Below are positions 1 to 6,674 of a stretch of DNA of 12,517 nt, one piece after another. Source of the DNA: Nitrospinota bacterium (GTDB lineage Bacteria; Nitrospinota; Nitrospinia; Nitrospinales; VA-1); the NCBI GenBank assembly GCA_002731985.1, contig PCCT01000076.1, positions 1-12,517 on the forward strand, written 5' to 3'. A model generated the notes under the pieces. It searched no databases, had not been told where the DNA came from, and saw nothing but the letters and a program-made list of their open reading frames with translations. The position numbers and the translations under genes were made by a program. Numbering within the stretch: position 1 is the first letter of the stretch; every line of letters begins with the position of its first letter.

Positions 1-90
1 AGTGGTTACTCTCCACTAACTAAGGGATAACCAAGGCCTCGAGGCATACAAACTTCTGAATAGTCACTCAAAAAGTGGGACTATATTCTC

Positions 91-132
91 ACAAATAAAA
101 CAAGGGGCTGACCAATGAAGGCCAACCCCTTG
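91..132 (-). terminator. Rho-independent terminator of the tRNA-Val/tRNA-Asp unit
   Basis: Read on the minus strand, 132 to 101 folds into a 13-bp hairpin (CAAGGGGTTGGCC pairing with GGTCAGCCCCTTG, loop TTCATT). TTTTATTTG follows directly at 100-92. The stem contains G-U pairs only in the minus-strand RNA, which fixes its orientation. It starts 8 nt after the CCA end of tRNA-Asp. Bases 1-90 beyond it hold no gene, only two small hairpins (1-17 and 61-83). Confidence 0.8.
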
Positions 133-139
133 CTATGAA

Positions 140-216
140 TGGCGGGGCCGACGAGACTCGAACTCGCGACCTCCGGCGTGACAGGCCGGCATTCTAACCA
201 ACTGAACTACGACCCC
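140..216 (-). tRNA. tRNA-Asp (anticodon GTC)
   Basis: The minus strand gives a 77-nt cloverleaf: acceptor GGGGTCG (216-210) pairs with CGGCCCC (150-144), followed by discriminator G (the Asp identity base) and a genomically encoded CCA at 142-140. The anticodon loop CTGTCAC carries GTC and the T loop is TTCGAGT. It is the second gene of a two-tRNA transcript, downstream of tRNA-Val and directly before the terminator. All arms are complete, so it should be functional. Confidence 0.97.
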
Positions 217-323
217 GCATTTGGGTTTAAAGCTTAGGTGTACCAACGCGCCCAAAAAACTTTATTCTCTTCGTATCTCATAACAAACAACGTTAAAACC
301 GTTGGATTGCCGAATCGAACCGA

Positions 324-399
324 TGGTAGGCGGAACAGGGCTCGAACCTGTGACCCCCGGCTTGTAAGGCCGGTGCTCTCCCAGCTGAGCTACCCGCCC
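324..399 (-). tRNA. tRNA-Val (anticodon TAC)
   Basis: The minus strand gives a 76-nt cloverleaf: acceptor GGGCGGG (399-393) pairs with TCCGCCT with two G-T pairs at the ends, then discriminator A and encoded CCA at 326-324. The anticodon loop CTTACAA holds TAC, the D arm is GCTC/GAGC, and the T arm is ACAGG/CCTGT with loop TTCGAGC. It is the first gene of the tRNA unit, with 107 nt between it and tRNA-Asp. Confidence 0.97.
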
Positions 400-447
400 G
401 TTATCGATTCCTCTAATAAATCGGACCCGGACACGAAGGAAGGTTGG

Positions 448-476
448 AGTATATAAACGGGCTATATGCATGTCAA
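448..476 (-). promoter_or_regulatory. Sigma-70 type promoter of the tRNA unit
   Basis: On the minus strand TTGACA (476-471) is a perfect -35 and TATACT (453-448) a 5/6 -10, with exactly 17 bp between. Transcription would start near 441, about 42 nt before tRNA-Val. This is the best promoter match in the window, as expected for a stable-RNA gene. Confidence 0.85.
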
Positions 477-530
477 GATTATTCATGCCTTTTGTCCTCA
501 AACTGACCTAAAAGGTTTGTTTTTATATGA

Positions 531-559
531 TTGACACTAAAATGGACTGGCGATAAGAT
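531..559 (+). promoter_or_regulatory. Putative sigma-70 promoter of mreB
   Basis: TTGACA (531-536) is a perfect -35. After 17 bp, TAAGAT (554-559) matches the -10 consensus at 4 of 6 positions. The start would fall near 566, leaving a leader of about 62 nt that includes a run of nine C at 585-593. Confidence 0.6.
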
Positions 560-628
560 GATCCTTCAAGGGGTTGACTGTGTACCCCCCCCCTCTTCAA
601 AACCTTCGCCTGAAACCAAAGTGACCTC

Positions 629-1663
629 ATGATAAAACAATTTTTTGATGATTTGATGGGCTATTTTTCCGCCGATCTGGCTATGGACCTCGGAACAGCC
701 AACACCTTGATTTACATCAAGGAAAAAGGCCTTGTTCTAAACGAACCCTCAGTCGTGGCCGTTAATTCCAATGGACAAGGCGTTGAAGCCGTTGGGATAG
801 AAGCAAAACGCATGTTTGGCCGAACCCACGCAAAACTGGAAACTATCCGGCCTATGAAAGATGGGGTCATCGCGGACTTTGATATCACCAGTCGCATGAT
901 CACCCATTTCATCAAAAAAACTCTCAAGCAACACCGGTTCATAAAACCCCGCATCGTGCTTAGCGTCCCCACTTGTATCACCCAGGTAGAAAAAAAGGCG
1001 GTGATCGACTCTGCACTTATGGCAGGCGTACGCGAGGTGCATCTGGTTGAAGAACCGATGGCCGCCGCTATTGGCGTCGGTATCCCTGTGCACAAGGCGG
1101 AAGGCAATATGGTGATTGATATTGGCGGCGGAACATCGGATGTAGCCGTTATCTCACTTTCGGCCATCGCCTATGGTGAGTCAGTCCGGCTTGGCGGGGA
1201 TGAAATTGACGAAGCGATAGTCCGTTATATGCGGCTGAACCACCATCTCAATATCGGTGTATTCGAAGGCGAGCGGATCAAAGTAGAAGTAGGAAGCGCC
1301 TACCCCATTGTAGAAAAATTAACAACCGAAGTAAAAGGTTTGAACGTTCAAACAGGAGTCCCCACTTCCACTTTGGTCAACGATGAAGAAATTCGTGAAG
1401 CCATGAAAGAGCCTCTTTTAACGATCATCACAGTCATCATGCGCGCGTTGGAAAAAACCCCGCCCGAACTCTCGGCAGATATTCATTCCAATGGAATTTA
1501 TCTTACCGGCGGCGGTGCCCTCATTCGCGGGTTGGATAAATTGATTGAAGAGCGGACCACCCTCAAAGTATACATTCCCAACGACCCGCTCCTGAGCATC
1601 GTCAACGGAGCCGGGGCGGTTCTCGACAATTACGAAGAAATGAAAAAGGTTTGTATCGGCTGA
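629..1663 (+). CDS. mreB: Rod-shape determining protein MreB (bacterial actin)
   Basis: MreB is a cytoplasmic actin-like ATPase that forms membrane-associated filaments guiding lateral cell-wall synthesis. The protein has 344 aa, the usual length (E. coli MreB is 347). Phosphate-1 motif DLGTANTLIY starts at D20, phosphate-2 IDIGGGTSD lies around 163-171, and the adenosine motif TGGGA is at 293-297. The N-terminal MIKQFFDDLMGYF segment resembles the amphipathic membrane-binding start of the family, so the ATG at 629 is accepted although no clear Shine-Dalgarno precedes it. In most genomes mreC and mreD follow. Here an unrelated zinc-binding ORF follows after 70 bp, so this copy is separated from the usual cluster. 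A second mreB with mreCD could exist elsewhere. Family assignment is secure. Confidence 0.97.
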   Translation: MIKQFFDDLMGYFSADLAMDLGTANTLIYIKEKGLVLNEPSVVAVNSNGQGVEAVGIEAKRMFGRTHAKLETIRPMKDGVIADFDITSRMITHFIKKTLKQHRFIKPRIVLSVPTCITQVEKKAVIDSALMAGVREVHLVEEPMAAAIGVGIPVHKAEGNMVIDIGGGTSDVAVISLSAIAYGESVRLGGDEIDEAIVRYMRLNHHLNIGVFEGERIKVEVGSAYPIVEKLTTEVKGLNVQTGVPTSTLVNDEEIREAMKEPLLTIITVIMRALEKTPPELSADIHSNGIYLTGGGALIRGLDKLIEERTTLKVYIPNDPLLSIVNGAGAVLDNYEEMKKVCIG

Positions 1664-1679
1664 TTTCCTCCGGTACAAT
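1651..1679 (+). promoter_or_regulatory. Possible promoter of the zinc-protein/ferredoxin cluster
   Basis: TTGTAT (1651-1656) and TACAAT (1674-1679, 5/6) are 17 bp apart, overlapping the end of mreB. The start would be near 1686, 48 nt before the next gene. The -35 is weak. The motif CCTCCGG is repeated around it (1667-1673 and 1682-1688). Confidence 0.35.
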
Positions 1680-1733
1680 GGCCTCCGGAATCCACCCAAA
1701 CTTTTAGATTTACAGCGATCAGGCAATTGACTT

Positions 1734-2069
1734 ATGAGCCATCGTATATCGGATTCATCATGTGCGGAGTGTGGATCAGAGGTCAAGTCTCTTCCAACAA
1801 CTATAGAATTCCGCGGACAGGAAATTCATTTGTTTCACCCAGCACTTTGCGTGCATTGTCTGGAGAATATTTGTGAACGATATTCGACCCTTTGCGCAAA
1901 TTGTGGTGAAGCGATTCCGCCCTATTCCCAAGTGGGAGTATTAAAGGGAAATGGTGGAGAAAATCAGTTTGTTCACATGACAACTTCCTGTCTCACCGTG
2001 GGAAGCGCGTTTCACGGCTACTGGGGCAAGGGTAAATTACACAATTTTATGGAAATAGAAGCATGCTAG
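1734..2069 (+). CDS. LIM-like double zinc-finger protein, function unknown
   Basis: I do not recognise this 111-aa protein. It has nine cysteines and six histidines. They form two similar halves: C10-x2-C13-x21-H35-x3-C39-x2-C42, then C54-x2-C57-x23-H81-x4-C86, spacing reminiscent of LIM or double treble-clef zinc fingers. No signal peptide or membrane segment is visible, so it is probably cytoplasmic. Its last codons overlap the start of the ferredoxin gene by 7 bp (ATGCTAG), which implies translational coupling and a shared job. It is the first gene of a plus-strand cluster rich in Fe-S proteins. Zinc binding is inferred from residue spacing; metal delivery, Fe-S chemistry or a structural role are all open. 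The ATG at 1734 has only a weak ribosome-binding site. Confidence 0.75.
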   Translation: MSHRISDSSCAECGSEVKSLPTTIEFRGQEIHLFHPALCVHCLENICERYSTLCANCGEAIPPYSQVGVLKGNGGENQFVHMTTSCLTVGSAFHGYWGKGKLHNFMEIEAC

Positions 2070-2362
2070 AAATCCAATTCGTTAAGCAAAAAAGAACAGT
2101 CAAAGTAGAGGCAGGAGAAACAATACGAGAAGCTGCCATCCGGAATAAACTGAGTGTTTATCCCCACATCTTCAAAATTCTCAATTGCAGAGGGCGTGGA
2201 CTCTGTCATTCCTGTGCCGTGGAGGTCGTCTCAGGAAATACCGAACCAAGAAATGAAGTTGAAGGCCAACAATTGGCCGGGAAACTGACCAAAAACCCAA
2301 AACTCAGGCTGGCCTGCCAGGTAAAGGTTTCGGACAATCTGGTTGTAAAAACCCACGTTTAA
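2063..2362 (+). CDS. [2Fe-2S] ferredoxin
   Basis: A 99-aa soluble electron carrier of the 2Fe-2S ferredoxin fold (beta-grasp). Cluster ligands are C42-x5-C48-x2-C51 and the distant C85, the CX5CX2C...C spacing of adrenodoxin/Isc-type ferredoxins rather than the plant CX4CX2C spacing. The N-terminal beta-strand stretch and the VEAGETIREAA segment are typical of the family. The start codon overlaps the stop of the zinc-finger gene, so the two are co-translated. The partner reductase or oxidase is not in the window. Electron transfer to Fe-S assembly would suit the nearby Nfu and YfhL-type genes, but that is inference from context. Confidence 0.92.
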   Translation: MLEIQFVKQKRTVKVEAGETIREAAIRNKLSVYPHIFKILNCRGRGLCHSCAVEVVSGNTEPRNEVEGQQLAGKLTKNPKLRLACQVKVSDNLVVKTHV

Positions 2363-2459
2363 AAGGATCAACTGCAAGGATAGGTCTCAATTATGTCTTT
2401 AATCGAAGGACATATCCTGCAATCGGAACAAACGGGAAATAATCAGCGCAAATTCCACC

Positions 2460-2489
2460 TTTTACCTCCACTGCGAATGAGAGGTAAAA
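2460..2489 (+). repeat. Perfect inverted repeat before the JAMM gene
   Basis: TTTTACCTC (2460-2468) and GAGGTAAAA (2481-2489) form a 9-bp perfect palindrome with a 12-nt loop, inside the 160-bp gap between the ferredoxin and JAMM genes. No T-run follows on either strand, so it is not a canonical terminator. A TTGACA lies just after it (2494-2499), but any matching -10 would fall on the start codon. It may be an operator or an mRNA processing/attenuation hairpin. Confidence 0.5.
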
Positions 2490-2522
2490 TTATTGACAAT
2501 TTATATTCAAAGCTAGAAAATA

Positions 2523-2984
2523 TTGATGATTCCACTTTCGCAAGACCACTTGGGAGAAATACGATCGCACGCTTTGGATGAATATCCTGATGAGTGTTGC
2601 GGAATTGTTATCGGTTTTGCAGAGTCGCCAGAAGGTGATATTCTGTTCCAGTGTACCAACATTCAAAACAAGCTCCATAAATTGGACCCTGAGACTTACC
2701 CTAGAGATGCCAAGACAGCGTACAATATGGAGTCTATGGAAGTAGTCAAAATTTTTAGCCAGGCTGAATCTAAAGGAATGGTAATAAAGACCTTTTACCA
2801 CTCGCACCCGGAGCACGATGCGTATTTTTCGGATGAGGATAAAAGAATGGCTTTATTGGATGGAGAACCAACGTACCCTGAAGCCAGTTACCTTGTAGTT
2901 TCGGTCTATAGTAAGGAAATAAAGGATGAAGCTTGGTTTGCTTGGGATTCTCAAACCAGATCGTTTGAAAAACAAAATCATTAA
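2523..2984 (+). CDS. JAMM/MPN (Mov34/PAD-1, M67) metallopeptidase
   Basis: A 153-aa zinc metallopeptidase of the JAMM family, bacterial relatives of the deubiquitinase Rpn11. The full signature is present: catalytic E24 in DECCG, and H93-x-H95-x7-S103-x2-D106 (HSHPEHDAYFSDED). Bacterial members usually cleave the C-terminus of ubiquitin-like sulfur carriers (ThiS/MoaD/CysO type) or process small proteins in sulfur metabolism. No such sulfur carrier or E1-like enzyme is seen next to it here; the neighbours are Fe-S proteins instead. ATG at 2523 is followed by a second ATG at 2526, and either could start. The ribosome-binding site is weak. Length is typical for single-domain members. Family call is strong; the substrate is unknown. 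Confidence 0.93.
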   Translation: MMIPLSQDHLGEIRSHALDEYPDECCGIVIGFAESPEGDILFQCTNIQNKLHKLDPETYPRDAKTAYNMESMEVVKIFSQAESKGMVIKTFYHSHPEHDAYFSDEDKRMALLDGEPTYPEASYLVVSVYSKEIKDEAWFAWDSQTRSFEKQNH

Positions 2985-3023
2985 TCATCAATAAGACCTT
3001 TTCACAAAGGTTTGAAAATTTGA

Positions 3024-3290
<267 letters not shown>

Positions 3291-3332
3291 CACGGTCGCA
3301 TTAATCAACACAAAAACTCAAAGAGGCATGCC

Positions 3333-3554
3333 ATGAGAGATGAAGTCGAGACAGTTCTGGAATCAATCCGCCCAATGCTAATTAAGGATGGTGGCAATGT
3401 GGAACTTGTGGATATCGATGACGGCATAGTAAAGGTGCGCCTTGTAGGAGCTTGCGTATCATGCACCAGCTCAACAATTACGCTTAAAATGGGAATCGAA
3501 AAAGCATTGAAAAAAGCAATCCCCATGGTCCGCTGTGTTGAATCGGTCGAATAA
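3333..3554 (+). CDS. Nfu/NifU C-terminal-domain Fe-S scaffold protein
   Basis: A 73-aa single-domain protein equal to the NifU C-terminal (Nfu) domain, with the cluster-binding C41-x2-C44 in GACVSCTSS and the preceding RPMLIKDGGNVELVDI block typical of the family. Such proteins dimerise to hold a [4Fe-4S] cluster and pass it to target enzymes. AAAGAGG at 3319-3325 serves as ribosome-binding site. It begins 42 bp after the YfhL-type ferredoxin and is likely co-transcribed. The nearby ferredoxins are obvious candidate recipients. No NifU N-terminal or cysteine desulfurase gene is in the window. Confidence 0.93.
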   Translation: MRDEVETVLESIRPMLIKDGGNVELVDIDDGIVKVRLVGACVSCTSSTITLKMGIEKALKKAIPMVRCVESVE

Positions 3555-3605
3555 CAACCGCTGAGTCAATTTTCCCGTTTATACAAATAACACCTTTCTA
3601 ATCCG

Positions 3606-4124
3606 ATGCCTCAATTTCCATTATCTCGTTTCGTTATAGCCTTGGTCCTGATGTTGGCGATCACTGCTTCCTTTTCCCAGGTTGAGGCTGTCGAAAGATC
3701 ACATCTTGCTCAAGATTTCACCCTTAAAAACCTTGACGGCGAAGAAGTCAACCTCAGTCAGTTCCGTGGCAAATATCTGTTGATCAACTTCTGGGCCACG
3801 TGGTGCGGTCCGTGCAAAATTGAAATGCCCTCGCTGGAAACATTGTACCGCCGGTTTAAATCAGACAAGTTTGATATGATTGGAATCTCCAACGATATGT
3901 TCGGCGACCGGGTCGTGCGCCCGTATGTTAAAGCCAGCAAACTCACCTTTCCCATGCTACTCGACCAACGAATGATTGTAAGCCATCAATATGGCGTTGT
4001 CAGCCTACCCACCACGTTTCTGATTGACCCGCAAGGAAAGATCATCGGAGTCCTTCAAGGAGCAGAAGATTGGTCTGACCCCGGGACACTGTTGTACTTC
4101 GAGAATCTTCTTAAGAAAAGCTGA
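3606..4124 (+). CDS. Periplasmic TlpA/ResA-like thioredoxin
   Basis: A 172-aa exported thiol-disulfide oxidoreductase. Residues 1-28 form a Sec signal peptide (hydrophobic 9-23, probable cleavage after VEA). The mature part is an AhpC/TSA-thioredoxin fold with active site W66-C67-G-P-C70 in INFWATWCGPCKIEMP and the cis-proline loop LPTTFLID near 135-142. The family reduces periplasmic disulfides, for example in cytochrome c maturation, using electrons delivered by CcdA/DsbD. A CcdA domain is encoded by the next gene, 24 bp downstream, which strongly suggests an electron-donor pair. No Shine-Dalgarno is evident before the ATG. Whether the client is apocytochrome c, a copper protein or another target cannot be told. 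Confidence 0.93.
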   Translation: MPQFPLSRFVIALVLMLAITASFSQVEAVERSHLAQDFTLKNLDGEEVNLSQFRGKYLLINFWATWCGPCKIEMPSLETLYRRFKSDKFDMIGISNDMFGDRVVRPYVKASKLTFPMLLDQRMIVSHQYGVVSLPTTFLIDPQGKIIGVLQGAEDWSDPGTLLYFENLLKKS

Positions 4125-4148
4125 TCCATCGCTCTGAGTAATGCACCA

Positions 4149-5924
4149 ATGAAAAGAATTTTTAAATTTAATTTTATATTCGTGTGCATGGCAGCGCTCA
4201 CCTTTATTACGAATGCAAATGCACAAAATGCCAGGGACAATCCGTTGGAAGGAGATATGGTACAAATTCCCGCGGGATCATTTATCTATGGCACCAATAA
4301 AAAGGATGACTCTGCGGGGGCGCTGTCACTCGGAGTGCCCAAACCCTGGTATGTCGACGAAGGACCGGAACAAAATATCTTCCTGAAATCTTTTTACATC
4401 GACCGCTATGAAGTAACAAACCGACGCTACAAAGTATTCGTTGATGATGTGGGCTCTGTTTCTCCAACTGACTGGACAGGCAACGAGTACCCCGAGGGCA
4501 AGGGCGACTTTCCTACTGTGAATATTACATGGTACGACGCGGCCAACTTCTGCCAATGGGCAGAAAAAAAACTGCCCTCTGAAAAACAATGGGAAAAAGC
4601 CGCCCGGGGTGAAGCAGGTAATGTATATCCCTGGGGCAACGAGTTCCAAGTGGACTACGCAAATCTATCACCCAAATCCGGAAGCAGAAATTCTCTTGCC
4701 CCGGTAGGGTCTCACCCGAAAGGAGCCACATCGCTTGGCGTACACGATATGGTGGGAAATGCGTGGGAGTGGGTGGAAGATGATTACGCCCCCTACAAAG
4801 GGAGCACGTATCAAAGCAAGTTTTTCGGCGCGGACGTAAAAATACTGCGCGGACAATCCGCCAAGGACATCGGACATTTTCCAGGAGCCACCTATCTATC
4901 AGCCTTGGAAATGTTTTCCCGGAGTGGTTATCGGGAATTTGCCAATGCTGATCAACCTGGTCTGGATGTCGGCTTCCGTTGTGTCAGCAGTGAAATGCCA
5001 AAATCAATGAAACTTGCCAGAGCACCCACGGCAACTCAGTCGAGCGGACTAAACAATCGTTCTCTCGGAGGAACAAGTTCTACCACAGACTCCACTCCAT
5101 TTTCCGCCAACTCCGAAAAGGCGTTGTCGAATCCATTCGAAGTGAAATCCAATCTACCGCAGTCGGGTATGTTGGTTTTAATATTTCTGGCATTCGCCGC
5201 CGGTGTATTCAGTTTTCTTTCACCGTGCACACTTCCTATTTTGCCTGCTTATTTTGCGATTACCGCACAGGCTGATCGTACGCGTATGGGTTTTATGTCG
5301 ATCGCTTTTTTTCTTGGCCTAGCAACTTTATTTGTCGCTATGGGAGCCTCAGCAAGTTATTTTGGTGGGTTATTGCGTGAGTACATGTTCTCTCTGACAC
5401 AAGCAGGAGGCATTATTGTTTTTATTTTTGGAATCATGACTCTGTTCGGGAAAGGATTTTCAGGGGCGGGTTTTCAAGGACGCCCCACATCTACTTTTTT
5501 TGGTTTCTTTCTTTTCGGTGCCACCTTCGCTTTGGGATGGACCCCATGCGTGGGACCGATCCTTTCTGGAATTCTCATTCTTGCCGCGTCTGATAAATCT
5601 GTCTTTCAAGGCATGACGCTTCTCTTCTTCTACGCCGTTGGTCTGGGCCTTCCATTGATTTTTATAGCCACGCTCTGCGGCAACTTACCTAAGAATGGAT
5701 TATTCTGGAGAGTCTTACGAGGAAAGGGCTGGGATCTGAATTTAGCAGGACACACCATATCTCTGCATACCACCAATATTTTCAGCGGACTACTCTTGAT
5801 CGTTCTGGGAATAGCTCTTGCTATGGGATACATCACCTACATCAACAGCCTTATTCCCATCGATATTCAAATCTGGTTCAGCGACATCGAGGAAAAGGTT
5901 CTTCATCTGTTCATGCCAAAATAG
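4149..5924 (+). CDS. Fusion: SUMF1-like domain + CcdA/DsbD membrane electron-transfer domain
   Basis: A 591-aa protein. Residues 1-25 are a signal peptide (cleavage after ANA). Residues 37-280 are a SUMF1/FGE-sulfatase domain (MVQIPAGSF, LPSEKQWEKAARG, PWGNEF, DMVGNAWEWVEDD, GFRC278). A Ser/Thr/Asn-rich linker covers about 283-338. Residues 341-591 are a polytopic CcdA domain with redox cysteines C360 (SPCTLPILPAY) and C467 (GWTPCVGPIL), which moves reducing power from cytoplasmic thioredoxin to the periplasm. The SUMF1 part lacks the two catalytic cysteines of formylglycine-generating enzyme: the CYRYRC region reads GYREFA at 260-265. It is therefore unlikely to make formylglycine and may be a binding domain. 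The domain pair sits directly after a TlpA-like gene. One uninterrupted frame and an interdomain linker argue for a real fusion rather than an assembly artefact. Confidence 0.9.
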   Translation: MKRIFKFNFIFVCMAALTFITNANAQNARDNPLEGDMVQIPAGSFIYGTNKKDDSAGALSLGVPKPWYVDEGPEQNIFLKSFYIDRYEVTNRRYKVFVDDVGSVSPTDWTGNEYPEGKGDFPTVNITWYDAANFCQWAEKKLPSEKQWEKAARGEAGNVYPWGNEFQVDYANLSPKSGSRNSLAPVGSHPKGATSLGVHDMVGNAWEWVEDDYAPYKGSTYQSKFFGADVKILRGQSAKDIGHFPGATYLSALEMFSRSGYREFANADQPGLDVGFRCVSSEMPKSMKLARAPTATQSSGLNNRSLGGTSSTTDSTPFSANSEKALSNPFEVKSNLPQSGMLVLIFLAFAAGVFSFLSPCTLPILPAYFAITAQADRTRMGFMSIAFFLGLATLFVAMGASASYFGGLLREYMFSLTQAGGIIVFIFGIMTLFGKGFSGAGFQGRPTSTFFGFFLFGATFALGWTPCVGPILSGILILAASDKSVFQGMTLLFFYAVGLGLPLIFIATLCGNLPKNGLFWRVLRGKGWDLNLAGHTISLHTTNIFSGLLLIVLGIALAMGYITYINSLIPIDIQIWFSDIEEKVLHLFMPK

Positions 5925-5928
5925 GTCT

Positions 5929-5948
5929 GCCTCTCGTGGTAGCGAGGC
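5929..5948 (+). other. Small hairpin after the SUMF1-CcdA gene
   Basis: GCCTC (5929-5933) pairs with GAGGC (5944-5948), starting 5 nt after the stop codon. No T-run follows, so it is at best a weak or Rho-assisted end point for the upstream transcript. Confidence 0.25.
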
Positions 5949-5983
5949 CCAACTAATAGCGAAATTATTCCCATCGCACAGGG

Positions 5984-6013
5984 TTGTAAATTGGTAAAAG
6001 AATTTGTTAGAAT
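5984..6013 (+). promoter_or_regulatory. Putative promoter of the lipoprotein gene
   Basis: TTGTAA (5984-5989) and TAGAAT (6008-6013, 5/6) are separated by 18 bp. The start would be near 6020, about 36 nt before the ATG at 6056. It gives the lipoprotein gene a transcript of its own. Confidence 0.45.
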
Positions 6014-6055
6014 CGCGTCAGGATTGCAGGACCCTCCATATCTCAGGATAATCTA

Positions 6056-6535
6056 ATGAAAAAATCTTCCTATCTTCTTATTTTAGTTTTCGTATTTATT
6101 TCTGCGTGCATAGGCGTAGAATCTCAAACAAAAAAGAGCTTTAAGAACACAGAGAACACCATCGCCTTAAAGGACATAACTTCCCATGATTACGATCTGA
6201 TGGGCGCTGGCTCACAACTGGAATCCGCCTTGGAAGATTTGATTTCCCAATCGATGTTTGTCATCACCCAGGAAAATCCAAAATATATTCTTAAGTATAA
6301 AATCATGGGTTACAAGGAAGGTAATCGGGTAACACGATTCGCCACCTTTGGCATTTCAGAAGCGGCCCATGGCAGACTGGAAGTCAAAGCCGCGCTTTAT
6401 GAACATGGCGATGTGGTGGGACAGTGGACCGTTGGCTCTTGGATAAAGGGAGGAGTTACTGGCGGCGATCCGGGATCACTGTTTCAGCAAGCCGCCACTG
6501 AAATCATGAATCACCTTCGCGGCGATTTCCACTAG
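6056..6535 (+). CDS. Putative lipoprotein, DUF4410-like
   Basis: A 159-aa protein with a lipoprotein signal: KK at 2-3, hydrophobic stretch 6-15 and lipobox ISAC with the acylated cysteine at 18. It should be anchored in the inner or outer membrane facing the periplasm. The remainder (ILKYKIMGYKEG..., GRLEVKAALYEHGDVVGQW, GGDPGSLFQQAATEIMNHL) resembles DUF4410-type lipoproteins from memory: a predicted alpha/beta domain with a strand pair followed by a C-terminal helix. Function is unknown. It is transcribed towards the minus-strand SUMF1-like lipoprotein gene. The stop codon is followed within 3 nt by a repeat element. Confidence 0.8.
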   Translation: MKKSSYLLILVFVFISACIGVESQTKKSFKNTENTIALKDITSHDYDLMGAGSQLESALEDLISQSMFVITQENPKYILKYKIMGYKEGNRVTRFATFGISEAAHGRLEVKAALYEHGDVVGQWTVGSWIKGGVTGGDPGSLFQQAATEIMNHLRGDFH

Positions 6536-6537
6536 CT

Positions 6538-6554
6538 CCTTCGACAAGCTCAGG
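6538..6554 (+). repeat. CCTTCGACAAGCTCAGG-type dispersed repeat
   Basis: This 17-bp motif with CCT/AGG ends is, from general knowledge, a core found scattered in intergenic regions of many bacteria. It begins 3 nt after the lipoprotein stop codon and leads straight into the longer repeat at 6565-6621. A degenerate, oppositely oriented match is at 8279-8293. Confidence 0.5.
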
Positions 6555-6564
6555 ACGGGAGTGT

Positions 6565-6621
6565 GGCGATAGCGAACCGCTGGCTTGCATCCTTCATCTA
6601 CCCGCGATACCAACAGCTATT
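6565..6621 (-). repeat. Interspersed 3'-end repeat, copy 1
   Basis: This copy aligns with 9209-9270 over about 58 positions at roughly 80 % identity by eye, with one gap. Shared blocks on the minus strand are AATAGCTG, GGTATC, GGTAGA, ATGCAAG, CGGTTCG and TATCGCC. It contains the small hairpin AGCG-AAC-CGCT (6571-6581). It lies 40 nt downstream of the stop codon of the minus-strand SUMF1-like gene, between convergent genes. Confidence 0.75.
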
Positions 6622-6650
6622 TGGCCCTGCGAGTCCTAGGGACCAAGTCT

Positions 6651-6674
6651 CTGTAAGGGCCTAAGGCCCTACAG
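6651..6674 (-). other. Strong hairpin spanning the stop codon of the SUMF1-like lipoprotein gene
   Basis: CTGT/ACAG and AGGGCCT/AGGCCCT pair around a minimal loop, with one bulged A at 6655. The stop codon (6663-6661) and the last four codons lie inside. No T-run follows. It may slow 3' degradation or act in Rho-dependent termination. Confidence 0.5.

Noticed and set aside
238..501. Open frames of 72 and 79 codons on both strands across tRNA-Val
   Set aside because: They are translations of the tRNA gene; the GRVAQLGEHRPYKPGVTGSS type sequence is a known artefact of tRNA genes.
2393..2581. 62-codon plus-strand frame between ferredoxin and JAMM genes
   Set aside because: It overlaps the JAMM gene by 59 bp, contains the perfect palindrome at 2460-2489, has a weak ribosome-binding site and resembles no family. 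A real small gene is not fully excluded.
4149..5924. Active formylglycine-generating enzyme
   Set aside because: Both catalytic cysteine positions are replaced (Gly260, Ala265); no sulfatase gene is nearby.
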